A stretch of DNA of 64,000 nucleotides from Cranoglanis bouderius (Eukaryota; Chordata; Actinopteri; Siluriformes; Cranoglanididae), in the NCBI GenBank assembly GCA_023630585.1, contig CM042544.1, forward strand, positions 12,673,756-12,737,755. Direction: 5' to 3'. The translations under genes and the position numbers were made by a program. The stretch's first letter is position 1. Each line of letters opens with the position of its first letter. Under the pieces are notes generated by a model that was not told where the DNA came from, did no database searches, and saw nothing but the letters and a program-made list of their open reading frames with translations. Below are positions 1 to 11,764 of this stretch, one piece after another.

Positions 1-362
1 CTGATCAAAACTCTGGAGGAGACTCGTGTTCAAAAATCGGAAGCTCTAAACACGCAACTTTCAGAGAAGCAGAGTCTGCTCGACAATGCGGGGCTCGTCG
101 TGTACACACAGGAGCTTCTGAAAGAAAACGATCAGCCGTGCTTCGTGCAGGCCGCCAGAGTCACCCACAACCGGTGCGAGTGTGTCTGTGTGTCTGGATG
201 TGTGCATGGGAGGTTATAAATATGCCTGCAGTAGGGGTGGAACAGTATGGGAATTTTTCAGTATGATTACCACACAACCCAAGCATGTCATTTGTATGTT
301 TAATGAGGATGAGTGCTAGACTTAAGAGAATCATTCTGCTTTCAGTCAATGTGAATTGTGTG

Positions 363-410
<48 letters not shown>

Positions 411-1975
411 CTGGTGTGTTTGACCATTTTTTAAAAACTTTCTGTGGAATCATTATCTGTCTAAGTCTAAGTTTATTTCCTTGTCACAGTATACTATCAT
501 ACCAGTATATTGCACACCCCTATCCTACAGTTTATTAACCACCAGATGCCAGAAGTTCATTCAGCTGGACAGATTAATGTCGGAATTTTTTAGTCTTGAT
601 TTCCGTGCTTGTCTTCTCTGTGCCGTGGACAGGTTGGTTACAGCCATAGAGAACCTACAGCGCTTCTCCATCTCTGCAGATCCCTCATTCCGCCGTTTCC
701 ATGTGGACATCTCCAGAGAGCTCAAGCTAATCGGCAGCATGAATTTCATACAAGGTTCAGATCCACCAAGCTAAATCCATTCTTTCAATGGAACTGATAG
801 GCCTACTCACATGGATCATCACCAGTTTCAAAAGACAAAGTTTTGATACAGGAATAGAAAATCTGAGTTTTTTCAGAGTCTACCAAGCAACGTGTGTTAG
901 CCATTTCTCAACGAATTTATGTTTATTGTAGACGCACTGCATTTTTAAGAATATCCAAGATACACATTCATGACTTCCTAATTTAACTTGCTCTGTTTTC
1001 TTTCTTCATTGTACTATTTTTGGTTTATTACTTTAGCTTTCAGATTAATTGGGATGTCTAGATAAAGTGACGTAGTGTGCTGATTCAGTTCTTTACTTCA
1101 CTGTGATGAATTAGTGTGCTGAATTGGTGCACTAATTCAATTATTAATTAAGTGCGCTAATTTAGTGTGCTTAATCAGTATTTTTGCTTTAGCGTGATGC
1201 CTCAGTGTGAAGATTCGGTGTACTGATTCAATGTGTTGATTCAGTATTTTGCTTCATTGTGATGATTCAGTGTAATGATTTGGTGTGCTGATTCATTGTG
1301 GTGTGCTAATTCATTCTGATTAATAATGCTCATTCAGTGTGTTGATTTAGAGTGATGATTTAATGTGCTGGTTTGGGTCAACAAGCCTTTCTTGTTTATG
1401 GCTGCAGCTCCATTGGCTCCTGTAATCGACACCCAAAAGACTCTGGCCTATGATCATCTGTACCTGTGCTGGCGCCTCCCGCAGGACTCTGCTCCCGCCT
1501 GGCACTACTCCGTGGAGTATCAGAGAAAAGATGGAAGAGATGGACCAAAGTGGGGCGGGGTCAAATCTGAAGGCTCTGGAGGCCCCAACAGTCCGTGGCA
1601 GCGCATGGACGAGGTGGGCGGGACTAGTGCAGTGATTGACAGACTGGAGATGGACAGTGTGTATGTGCTGAGAGTGAGAGGCTGCAACAAGGCAGGTTTT
1701 GGGGAGTACAGTGAGGAAGTGTATCTACACACACCGCCTGCACAAGGTAACACACAATATTAGTGACAACACCTTTTCAAAGTTAAATTACTTTTTTGTA
1801 TACAGTATATGCACACTCATGGGGATATTTGTCATCCTAAATTCAGTTTTCTTTAATTCATTTCTGCACTTATTTTCCATACCTTCACTTTTTTATCCAT
1901 CCTTTGAATGCTCTGTTTGCCTTCCTGCTTCCTCTCTTGTCCTCCCCATCCATCCAGCTTTTCTTCAATTGCTCT

Positions 1976-2030
<55 letters not shown>

Positions 2031-2758
2031 TACCATTTTCCATTTATCCTTATGTTTGATTTATCTTCTCTTCACTTCTATCTGCTTTTCTTCTGCTCCT
2101 GCTCTGACTTGTATTCCTGTTTGATCTGGAATATATCAGCTGCTTGACCTTCTCCAAATCCTAGTATATGTACAATGTTCCTACTATCCTCTTTCCCCTC
2201 CTCCTTGTTTCCTCTTCTCTTTAACCTGGCCAATTCTGTTCTTTTCCTTGTGTACTCCTTCTTACTTTGTCCTTCTTTTACCTTTCTACTTGTCATACCT
2301 ACTTTTTATTTCTGTCCTCCTTATGTTTGCTGTCCCTTTTCTCTGTTTGTGTATGATCCCCACCACTGTGTTCCCTACTACTCCCCTGCCTTTCTCTTTC
2401 TCTCTCTCCTTCTTTCTCTTGTGCTTTCCGTCTCTCAGTGCTGTCATTTTGTCTGGACTCTCGCTGGGGGCTCCATGCTGAGCGTGTGGCACTGGGTAAG
2501 GGGCAGACGTATGCCCGTAGCGTGCCTGGTCTCACTTTGCTGCAGGCTGCCGACCACGCCCTCACTTCCTTTCACCTGACCTCTGACCTGCTGGTGGCAG
2601 ACGTGTCAATCACACAGGGTCGTCACTACTGGGCATGTTCAGTGGAGCCTGGTTCCTACTTAGTCAAGGTGAGCAGCCAAAAGATTGGACAGCACAAACT
2701 TTAATATTCAAAATATTTGTTAGAACATGCATTGTATGTTGTCATTGATTTATGTGTG

Positions 2759-2811
<53 letters not shown>

Positions 2812-4790
2812 GTTGGTGTTGGTCTAGAGACAAAGCTTCAAGAATGGTTTCATTTACCACAGGACATGGCAAGTCCCCGGTAAAGCTGAGAAAATCTATT
2901 TTGTTCACTATTTAAAGATACAGTGCTGTGAAAAAGTTTTTGCCCCCATCCTGATTTCTTCTGTTTTTGTGTATATCTCATACTAAATTGTCTCGGAAAT
3001 TAAAACAAAATCTAAGATAAAACAAAGGCAACCTGAGTGAACACAAAATACAGTTTTTAAATGATAATGTTATTTATTGAAGCAAAAAAGTTCCAATACC
3101 AACTGTGTTGGTACTGTGAAAATGTATTTACCCCCATAGTTTCTAATTCCCCAAATCTATGAAACTGCATTCATAATGGAGTTCACCTGGACTAGACGCA
3201 TCCAGGCCTGATTACTGTGAACCCTGTTCAATCAAATCAACACTTGAATAGAACGTTTTCAACAGCATGAAGTTGGTTAAAAGGTCTTACCCAGTAACAC
3301 ACGATGAGGAAGAAGGTAATTGAAATACATCAGCCTGGGGCTACACAGCTATTTCAAAGGCTCTGCACAGTAATGAACCTTCCCAGAAGTGTCCGACCTT
3401 CCAAAATTCCTCCAAGAGCACAGCAACTACTCATCCAGGAAGTCACAAAAGAGCAAAGGACAGCATCAAAAGACCTACAGGCCTCTCTTGCATCAATAAA
3501 GGTCACTGTTCATGACTCCACTATCAGAAAGACACTTGGCAAAAATGGCATCCATGGAAGAGTGGTGAGGTGAAAACCACTGCTAACCCAGAAGAACATT
3601 AAGGCTTGTCTGAATTTTGCCAAAACACACCTTGATGATCTTCAAACCTTTTGTGAGAATGTTCTGTGGACTGATGAGTCGTAAGTGGAACTGTTTGGAA
3701 GACACATTACGTTACATCTGGCATAAACCAAACACAATTCCACAAAAAGTACACCATACTTACGGTCAAGCATGGTGGTGGCAGTGTGATGGTGTGGGGA
3801 TGCTTTGCTGTTTCAGGGCCTGGGCAACTAGCAATAATTGAAGGAAACATGAATTCTGCTCTCTACCAGAAAATCCTAAAGGAGAATTTCCGGTCTTCAG
3901 TCTGTAAATTGAAACTCAAGCGCAACTGGATTATGCAGCAAGACAAAGATCCAAAGCATAGGAGTAAATCCTAGTCCTAGAAGTAAGTGAAAGGCTGATT
4001 TCCAGTTATCGGAAGCGTTTGGTTGCAGTTATTGCAGCTAAAGGTGGCACAACTAGATTTTAAGTTTAAGGGGGCAATTGGTTTTTTACATGGGTGATAG
4101 GCGTTGGATAACATTTTTGCTTCAATAAAAAAAGAAATAACTGTATTGCGTGTTTACTCACAAAAACACACAAGAGACAACAGAAAACACGTGTTGTGGG
4201 TTCTGTTAAAGTGAAGATTAAGAAGAGTTTCTCTGATTTTAGATTAGCTAGCCACATTGCTTGATAATATATTAATTGTGTCCCAGTCTTTTTTTTTATT
4301 TTTATAATTATACCATGTTTACCAATAATATTTCTGCCACACATACATGTCCCAAGGATTAAATGTTGTCTTGCCCTTTTTTCTCTCTTCTCTTTTTAGA
4401 TATGATCCTGACAGTGGGCATGACAGTGGAGCAGAGGATGCCCAGGATTGTCCACCTCCATTCTGTTTCCTCACCATAGGCATGGGTAAGATTCTCATGC
4501 CCAAATCCAGTGCATCTAATGGCATGTCTGGCCCTCTCACTGCCCCTCTGCCCCCGCGCCTCGGCGTGTGTCTGGACTTTGATAAAGGATGCGTTACTTT
4601 CTACGATGCCCACTCGCTGCGAGTGCTGTGGGACGGTACTATCGATTGCTCCGCCCCTGTTTGCCCAGCCTTTTGCTTCATTGGTGGTGGGGCACTGCAG
4701 CTGCAGGAGCTGATAGCCAATCGCAGCACGGAGCAAGCCCCGCCCAGGAGAGTCACCATTCAATCACATGCAACAAATCTGAGTAACTGA
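1..4790 (+). CDS. trim46: trim46 (tripartite motif protein 46), 3' part: coiled-coil end, COS box, FN3, SPRY
   Basis: Six exons join in frame: 1-173, 633-754, 1408-1746, 2439-2668, 2812-2879 and 4400-4790 (stop 4788-4790), giving the last 440 residues. All visible introns are GT/AG. The human protein is about 759 aa, so RING, B-boxes and most of the coiled coil lie before the window. Domains in this fragment: coiled-coil end and COS box about 1-100 (KENDQPCFVQAARVTHNR), FN3 about 100-208 (VYVLRVRGCNKAGFGEYSEE) and SPRY about 213-430 (YDPDSGHDSGAED, FLTIGMGKIL, VCPAFCFIGGGALQLQE). These blocks match my recollection of human TRIM46 closely and fit TRIM9/67 or MID1/2 less well. Known role: a neuronal protein that organises parallel microtubule bundles at the proximal axon and axon initial segment; the COS box binds microtubules. 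Which teleost paralogue (a or b) cannot be decided. The reading frame is unbroken, so the gene looks functional. The gene-level call is very secure and the exon borders are good. Confidence 0.95.
365..410. repeat. poly(T) tract in trim46 intron
   Basis: An uninterrupted run of about 46 T lies in the intron between the first two visible trim46 exons. The lysine or phenylalanine runs it encodes in the six frames are not genes. Confidence 0.95.
1075..1375. repeat. Degenerate ~15-bp minisatellite in trim46 intron
   Basis: A diverged array of a unit close to GTGTGCTGATTCAGT fills about 300 bp just before the FN3 exon. Variants such as GTGTACTGATTCAAT, GTGTTGATTCAGT and GTGATGATTCAGT recur with small spacing changes. 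The unit is clear but too eroded to count copies exactly. Confidence 0.8.
1981..2025. repeat. (CT)n microsatellite in trim46 intron
   Basis: A pure CT dinucleotide tract of about 45 bp lies inside a long pyrimidine-rich intron (about 1850-2438) that runs up to the first SPRY exon. Confidence 0.95.
2761..2808. repeat. (GT)n microsatellite abutting a trim46 splice acceptor
   Basis: About 24 GT units run directly into the GCAG acceptor of the 68-bp trim46 exon at 2812. The acceptor has no ordinary polypyrimidine tract, so the repeat itself occupies that position. Confidence 0.95.
2919..4300 (+). mobile_element. Decayed Tc1/mariner element in the last trim46 intron
   Basis: The left end begins near 2919 with a terminal repeat (CAGTGCTGTGAAAAAGTTTT). 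It is followed by broken transposase pieces on the + strand: a helix-turn-helix region around 3304-3573, and DDE-domain remnants around 3617-3974 (MMVWGCFAVSGPGQLA, then a QQDKDPKHRSKS stretch). Stops and frameshifts separate the pieces, so it is inactive. The right terminal repeat (from about 4066, GGGGGCAATTGG) is badly eroded, so the right border is approximate. It is in the same orientation as trim46. Confidence 0.85.
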
Positions 4791-4999
4791 AGCCATAAAC
4801 AGCTCTACAGCAAACTCTTAACTGTCAAGCACCTTTAAATGTTAATATTTTTTAAATTAATTTGGGATTTAGCTTTTATGTACGATTTGTTATTTTGTTT
4901 ATGCCTCACAGACAGGGCTTTATTTTAAGATTTGCTGCTGCATTATGCTTAGAAACTGCAGCATGCAGATGATTTCATGATGCAACCCTTTATGCTAAA

Positions 5000-5005
5000 A
5001 ATAAA
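5000..5005 (+). terminator. Candidate trim46 polyadenylation signal
   Basis: An AATAAA hexamer lies about 210 bp after the trim46 stop codon in AT-rich sequence. It is the first canonical hexamer after the stop. Use is inferred, and a later signal is possible. Confidence 0.55.
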
Positions 5006-5310
5006 GTATGCCCAGTCTGGTGCATGAACAGCATAACTCACCTATAGGCATAAATCACGAATGATGCATTTCTATTGAAGGGAATGATGATTTCTAAGCT
5101 ATTTTTACACATTTAGCCTGTGAAGCACCTAAAATGGATATGGTAATAATTTGTACAGGCTGTGACTAGTACCAGTGTGTTTGCTTTTTATAGGACTGTA
5201 TAGTTGCCACATTTGGGTCTGTCTCCATTTGTTTAGATCGAGTCTAAGTTTAGTTTTGGTGTCATAGTCATGAGCCTCTGTTTTGTGTGTAACACAGTAA
5301 GATCACCGCA

Positions 5311-5446
5311 TAACTGTCGAAAGCTCTGCCCCAGTTTGCCCTGCGTTTCGCTTCATTGGTAGAGGGCCAATCACAGCAGGCCCAAACCAGAAGAGTCACC
5401 ATCCGATCACATGCTACATATCCAATCTCTTACTGAAGCCATTAAT
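5311..5446 (+). pseudogene. Decayed duplicate of the 3' end of the trim46 last exon
   Basis: This stretch aligns with the end of the last trim46 exon and the first bases after its stop (about 4638-4798). Shared words in the same order include TTTGCC...GCTTCATTGGT, GGCCAATC, AGAGTCACCAT and TACTGAAGCCAT. The copy lacks about 25 bp present in the exon, including the part encoding ALQLQE, and has several mutations, so it cannot code. It lies about 520 bp beyond the trim46 stop in the same orientation. No second copy of upstream SPRY sequence is present, so this is a local partial duplication and not a second gene. Confidence 0.85.
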
Positions 5447-6084
5447 GTTTGTAGTATGTGTGCCTTTTAGCTGTAACATTAATGTCAGAATCATGTTGGT
5501 ATATGGCAATTTCTCCAAATGACGTCACTCAAATTATCGTATTTTTAAGCATACATGGCCTAAATGTTTAAGTTTCACAACAAAGCTCGTTACTGTGATC
5601 TGTCAGCAGACATGACAATATGAAAACAAACAATTTTAACCATGTTAATGGAACATATCACAATATTACAGGTGTTAGTATGTCACAATGTCATGTCTCA
5701 GATAAATATACAGTATACATAGTAGAATACAATATCTAATGACTAAATATGTGTGTTTATTACTGACACTGATTTTAGCAAAGCATGTTAAAATAACACA
5801 TAAAATGCAAAAGTATTTTTAAAACAGAACAGAAATCCATGTCTATGTTTAAATATCCAAAATCAGTATCAGATCCATGTTTCTGCTTATGGAAATACCC
5901 TAAAATGAATAACTAAAATGTAATGCTGGTGTTTACTCAGGCCTGTAAAGTCACAACCAAATGTGAAACATTTGAAAAAAAATACGTTTTTTGTTGTTGT
6001 TCTGTTTTGTTATTATTATACTATAGCATTTTTTATTCTGATCTGATCAGAAGGTTTTGATGATTTTTTCCCCCAGCAGCTCTG
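5447..6084. other. Non-coding stretch, no feature recognised
   Basis: AT-rich sequence without a credible reading frame, RNA gene or repeat that I recognise. Confidence 0.6.
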
Positions 6085-6660
6085 TTCCAGCTGCAGTGTT
6101 TATATTGCGTTCTAATACGTTATTGTTTCTATAGTAACAGCTCATTCGCAGGAACGTGTGTGGCAGACGATTCAAAAAGTATGTAATTATTGTTATACTG
6201 ATGTTTTCTGTGAGATTTAGCATTTTTGGAAGGAGTCTCCAGTGTCAGCACTTTATAACAAAGGTAAAGCTGTAACTTTTTTTTTTCCTGACACGGGAAA
6301 ATCTTTAGGACAGAGGGCTTTGTGGTTTTTCTGTGACATGACAAGCTGCATTTTTTTAAAAAAATTTCGTCTTATTAACTTCACCCGAGAGAAAAAAAAA
6401 TAGAATAACAACTTTGCAGACATTAAACAACATTAAATGTAACTATAAATGAATAAAATGTATGATGTGTTGTTCTTTAGTTGATACAAAATTTGCAATT
6501 GTTGACAAATTGCTGCGGTAGAAGAGGAATAAAACATGTCAGGCAGGACATGTTGCTATGGGAAAATAATCAACTTCAGGGTGGTAATATATCACACCGT
6601 CCTGTCTTTTTTATTCCTTAGCTAACATGTACTGTCCACAGACAGTAAATAGACGAAAAT
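6085..6660. repeat. Dispersed ~0.6 kb repeat, copy A
   Basis: This block resembles 44425-45120 in order and spacing. Both hold ACGTTAT-GTTTC-ATAGTAA, then CAGCTCATTC, GGAAGGAG, ATTAACTTCA, GTAGAAGAGGAATAAAAC or a close form, and GGAAAATAATCAACT. Its right part recurs at 7133-7277, and a looser relative is at 18470-18650. No transposase is present. It is probably a non-autonomous element, but I could not define terminal repeats. Confidence 0.7.
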
Positions 6661-7125
6661 AAATACTGCTTAGATGGTGCAACTCACAAGCAACTGTGTT
6701 TGAGAAAATGTATATTATGTATGCTTATTTTCGTGTGTGTGTGTGTGTGTGTGTGTGTGAAGGTTGAGTAATTGTATGTGCTCAAGCCTGTTGTTGGCTG
6801 AATTGTAATGGCAGAATAATGAAACAACAAATGAAAAAAAAAATGAATAGAATAAGTGACTTAGTCCATGCATCATTACTCCTATTTATGGCTGTAACAG
6901 TATGAAATATAAACTCAGTGACCACTTTATTAGGTACATTCATGCAATTATCAAATTAGCTAATATTCTGAAGGCAGCACAATGGTTAAAACCAGAAGAA
7001 CAGGAATCTGAGGCTACAATGGGCACAGAGTCACCGAAACTGGACAATTGAAAGAATCCGCCTCAAGGTTTTACATTTCGGAGATGTTTTACCCACCATG
7101 GTTGTAAAGAGTGGTTATTTGAGTT
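6655..7125. repeat. Duplicated ~0.5 kb block, copy 1
   Basis: Nearly identical in order and sequence to 9908-10426. It contains a (TG)n tract (6733-6759), a non-coding segment ending in TGGCTGTAACAGTATG, and an internally deleted Tc1 fragment (6911-7054). Copy 2 has a much longer (TG)n and lacks about 35 bp near the right end. Confidence 0.9.
6911..7054 (+). mobile_element. Internally deleted Tc1 fragment
   Basis: It starts with a Tc1 terminal-repeat sequence (GACCACTTTATTAGGTACA). After about 60 bp it jumps to the end of the helix-turn-helix coding region (AGGAATCTGAGGCTACAATG), which corresponds to about 37088-37138 of the longer relative at 36610. The same deletion is present in the copy at 10234-10372. 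Confidence 0.75.
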
Positions 7126-7132
7126 ATTTGAA

Positions 7133-7277
7133 TTGTTGACAAATTGGTGCGGTAGAAGAGGAATAAAACATGTCAGGCAGGACATGTTGTTATGGGAAAA
7201 TAATCAACTTCAGGGTGGTAACATATCACACCATCCTGTCTTTTTTATTCCTTAGCTAGCATGTACTGTCCATAGAC
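7133..7277. repeat. Partial copy of the 0.6 kb dispersed repeat
   Basis: About 145 bp almost identical to 6498-6642 (AGAAGAGGAATAAAACATGT through ATGTACTGTCCA), in the same orientation. It lies immediately after copy 1 of the duplicated block. Confidence 0.9.
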
Positions 7278-7772
7278 AAAGAGTACCGTACGAGTGTCTT
7301 AGACACCCATTCATTCTTTTTTTTTTTTTAAATTTATTTTATGGCCCTTGCATTAGTGTGTCAGTGGAAAAGACTTTCTTTGTATGGTAAAGAAAGGAGG
7401 ATATTCAGTAATAGACTAATAGACTTTTTAAATAAAAACATAATTGATGCTGAAACAGAAGCAAGAAAGAGCCATAGTCTGCATAAGAGACTAAGTATGG
7501 GTACATGTTTTTTTGTACTTTTCAATAGTCACAGAAGATTTTATTCAGCTATGTTTGTTGGTTGCTGTTGTGTGCTGTTATCAATGAAGTCCTCATGCTG
7601 ATTATTATGTTTAAGATCTTCAAGGAACAACTACATAAAACTGCATGACAGTGTACCTACAAGAACTGATGCAGTTTTAAATGCAAGCAGTGGTCTCCTT
7701 TTACTGTCCCCTGCTATTTATAGTCATTTACTTAATGTTTGGAAACTTTAGAATTGATGGACATTTAGAATA

Positions 7773-9298
7773 CAGTCCCCTCTGAAAGTACTGGCCAAAT
7801 CTTTGTTTTTGCTATACACTGAATACATTTGGGTTTTAGATCAAAAGATGATTATGAGACGACAGATCTGAATTTCAGCTTTCATTTCCTGACATTTACA
7901 TGTAGATGTGTTAAACAACTTAGAACATGGCACCTTTTGTGGCAGACCACCCAATTTTTTGGAGAGCAAAAGTAATGGAACAGACAGTCTTAAAGTGAAT
8001 AACATTTAATATTTGGTTGCATCTCTCTTGCTTGCAATAACTGCATTAAGCCGGTGACCCACTGACATCACCAAACTGTTGCATTTTTCTTTTGTGTTGC
8101 TTTTCCAGGATTGTACTGCAGCCTCTTTCAGTTGTTGGTTGTTTTGGGGGGGTTCTCCCTTCAGTCTCCTCTTCAGGAAGCGAAATGCATGCTCAGTTGA
8201 GTTAAGGTCTGGTGATTGACTTGGCCAGTCTAAAACCTTCCACATTTTCCCCCTGTGCTTGTGTGTCATTGTCTTACTGCATGATCCCTCCCAGTTCCTC
8301 CCAATTAGATTGGATGCATTTCTCTGTAAATTGGCAGACTGAATGTTTCTGTAGACTTCTGAATTCATTCTGCTGCTACCATCATGAGTTACATCATCAA
8401 TAAAGATTAGTGAGCTTGTTCCTGAAGCAGCCATGCAAACCCAAGCCATGACACTACCTCCACCATGCTTGACTGATGAGCTTCTATGTTTTGGTTCATG
8501 AGCAGATCCTTTCTTTCTCCACACATTGGTAGAGGTTAATTTTGGTTCCAGAACTTTTGTGGCTCATCTCTGTATTTCTTTGCTAATTCCAATCTGCCTT
8601 TTCGATTCTTACTGCTCATGAGTGGTTTGCATCTTGTGGTATGGCCTCTATATTTCTGCTCTCAAAGTCTCCTTCGAACAGTGGATTGTGGACCTTCACC
8701 CCTGACTTTTAAGGTTGTTGCTGATGTCACTGTCAACTGCTGTTTTTGGGTTTTTCTTCACAGCTCTCACAATGTTTCTGTCATCAATTGCTGCGGTTTT
8801 CCTTGGCCGACCTGTTCCATGTTTGGTTGCTGGTACACCAGGACATTCCAAATTGTTGTATTGGCTATGCCCAATGCTTGTGCAATGCCTCTGATAGATT
8901 TTCCCTTTTTTCTCAGCTTCAAAATGGCTTGCTTTTCTCCCATAGACAGCTCTCTGGACTTCATGCTGGTTTAACAACAAATACAGTCTTCACAGGCAAA
9001 ACTTATTGCTCAAACCAAGAGTAGCAATTCAGAGCTAGTAATTGTTTAAACAATCACTCTAACATGGCAAACATGTGCAGCAAGAAACACCTATCAGTCA
9101 CATGTTCTAATATTTTTGATCACTTGAAAAACTGGATGGGTTCAAACAAAAGGTGCCATGTAAAAATGAGGAAATGGAAACTGAAATTCTGATCTACTGT
9201 CTCATATTCCATCTTTTGATCTCAAACCCAAATGTCTTCAATGTATAATGAAAACAATAGAATTGGCCTTGCTGTTCCAATACTTTCAGAAGGGAATG
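7773..9298 (-). mobile_element. Full-length but inactivated Tc1-like transposon
   Basis: The ends are inverted repeats: CAGTCCCCTCTGAAAGTACT on the left, and CATTCCCTTCTGAAAGTATT read from the right. TA dinucleotides flank both ends (7771-7772 and 9299-9300), the usual Tc1/mariner target duplication. Transposase lies on the - strand. The N-terminal helix-turn-helix is at 8767-8964 (MGEKQAILKLRKKGKSIRGI) and the DDE-domain C-terminus at 8006-8524 (VLDWPSQSPDLNSTEHAFRF, ending ASKRDATKY). The two parts are in different frames, so the gene is broken. The length of about 1.53 kb fits a Tc1 element. Confidence 0.93.
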
Positions 9299-9339
9299 TA
9301 TAAGGAAACTTTTAATTTTGTTATTTTTAAAATGATCTT

Positions 9340-9390
9340 GGCTTCACAGAATTTCTTTACATGTGACCAAGACTTTTGAACAGTACTGTA
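9340..9390. mobile_element. Solo Tc1-type terminal repeat fragment
   Basis: The end sequence ACTTTTGAACAGTACTGTA resembles the ends at 10962-10988 and 11278-11304 (ACTTTTGCACAGTACTGTA or a close form). No transposase is attached. Confidence 0.5.
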
Positions 9391-9907
9391 CATTATGTGT
9401 GCATACAAGAAATTTGCTTGCACAGGAAATATATAAATGTGGCTTTCTCTAGACTCTTCACTTTAATAAGGCAGTTTAAACTAGATAGTTCGAATGACAG
9501 GCTTGCATATGATATGATAAAGTTCATCATTCTTTTTTTAAAGGATCCCTTCAATATACATGACAGTTAATAAATAAAGTAAAAACACAAGGTGCCATAA
9601 GCCATTTTTGAACATGTGGACTGCAATAGTATTCCATAATATTAATTCAATACTACAGTACAATACAATACAACACAAGAAGGGTTAGTAGTTTATCGGA
9701 TGCCATGAAAACATAGCAAGAATGCATGAAGAACATTGTAATGGTACATTCCAAAGGTGTACTTACTGGCAGGTGTGCTTTATGAGTTCCATAGTGTACC
9801 TGAATTCCCATGAGCACTTCCTCATATTTTTTTTTTTTTGTCTGCCGTGACTGTATAGTTCACTATATGGTTATACGGATATAAGGGTAATACAGGTTTG
9901 TACTTTC

Positions 9908-10426
<519 letters not shown>

Positions 10427-10449
10427 TACTGTCAGATTCAACCAGTCTG

Positions 10450-10988
10450 GCCATTCTACTCTGACCTCTCTTTTTTTGTACAAACTTTATGGATTTTTTA
10501 TTTTATGTCTTCTACATTATCAAGTCAGTACAAAGAAGTTTTTAGATTTCCAAACATTAGTTTTCTAGTACAAAATTAAATGTTACAGAAAAATGTTTGT
10601 ATGTCATTAAAGAAAGCAGCATATTACATAAGAGGCACTTTTCAGACAAAAAAAAAAACACAATGAAGGCTGCTGGGTTTTGCTGCAAAAATAAAAAGCA
10701 AGTGTAAAAGTCAAAGTCTCCAGAAGAACTGTGTCTGGTTCTACAAGATGCTCAATAAAACTTACAAGCTCATTTCCTTATAAAACTGCACAAATTGTAC
10801 CGGAGACTACTATTTTTATTCTTATTTTTTTGTCACACCAAATATTGACTTTGCTTCATTTACTGCTGTTTACTGCTCTTTACAGTATTTTTTTAAAATG
10901 TAGAAACATTTCATTTAATTATTTTGAAGGCATCTTTGCTCTACTGCATTTCTTTGCATGTACCTAAAACTTTTGCACAGTACTTTAC
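10450..10988. mobile_element. Non-autonomous Tc1-type element (probable)
   Basis: About 540 bp of AT-rich sequence ends in ACTTTTGCACAGTACTTTA, a Tc1-style terminus. It has no transposase frame. The left end is not clearly defined. I recognise the general pattern as a common fish repeat from memory, so this is tentative. Confidence 0.45.
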
Positions 10989-11764
10989 CTGTGAGTGAAA
11001 ATGTCACTGATCCAAAATCTTTTCCCCCCATTTTGATGTTTGATGAGAACATCATCTGATGCTGGTGACCTGTAGCTGCATGATGTTATGCATTGAGCTG
11101 CTGCCACGTGACTGCCTTATTGGATAACTGCATGAATGAGCAGATGTAGAAGTGTTCTTAATACAGTGATCACTGAGCATACACTGAAATACATAATCAT
11201 AATCAACTAACCGAATTATGGAATTTGATATATAATTGCATTCTGCATTCTGACTTTACAGCATTTTTTCACAACTGCCTAAAACTTTTGCACAGTACTG
11301 TACATACACGTTTGTTTTTTTCTAATCACATTTGTCTTTGGCGTTTGTTTGTTTGTTTGTCTTTTGACTGGAATATTTGTTCTTTTTAAATGTAATTAAT
11401 TAATTTATTAATTTATTTATTTATTAATTTATTAACTATTAATATTTATTTATTTTACATTATCAGCTATATGTATAGATTTTCTCATCTCTACAGGATA
11501 GCACCATAACCCTACCCATAATACAAATTAAATTAATACAATACAAATCAGTAAAAATGTACAATATGAGACACTATGTGCAATCTAAAAAAACAAACAA
11601 ACAACAACAACAAAAAAAAACACCTAAACTGCAAGTGTGACTCATATAAGGAGCAAAATATTTTTCACTGAGAACTATGGGTTAGTAATTACAGTACAGT
11701 TGTAATAAAATGAGTAATGAAGTTTTTGTTTTTTTTTAATTGGCTGAAACAAGATTACTAAATA
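10989..11764. other. Non-coding stretch with a second solo terminus
   Basis: No gene is seen. A terminus-like end is present at 11278-11304 (CTAAAACTTTTGCACAGTAC), and an AT-rich tract of TTAATTTATT units lies at about 11385-11460. Confidence 0.5.

Noticed and set aside
1365..1407. ATG at 1365 as a start codon for the FN3 exon frame
   Set aside because: The bases 1365-1407 are intron; the exon begins after GCAG at 1407 and continues from the upstream trim46 exon in frame.
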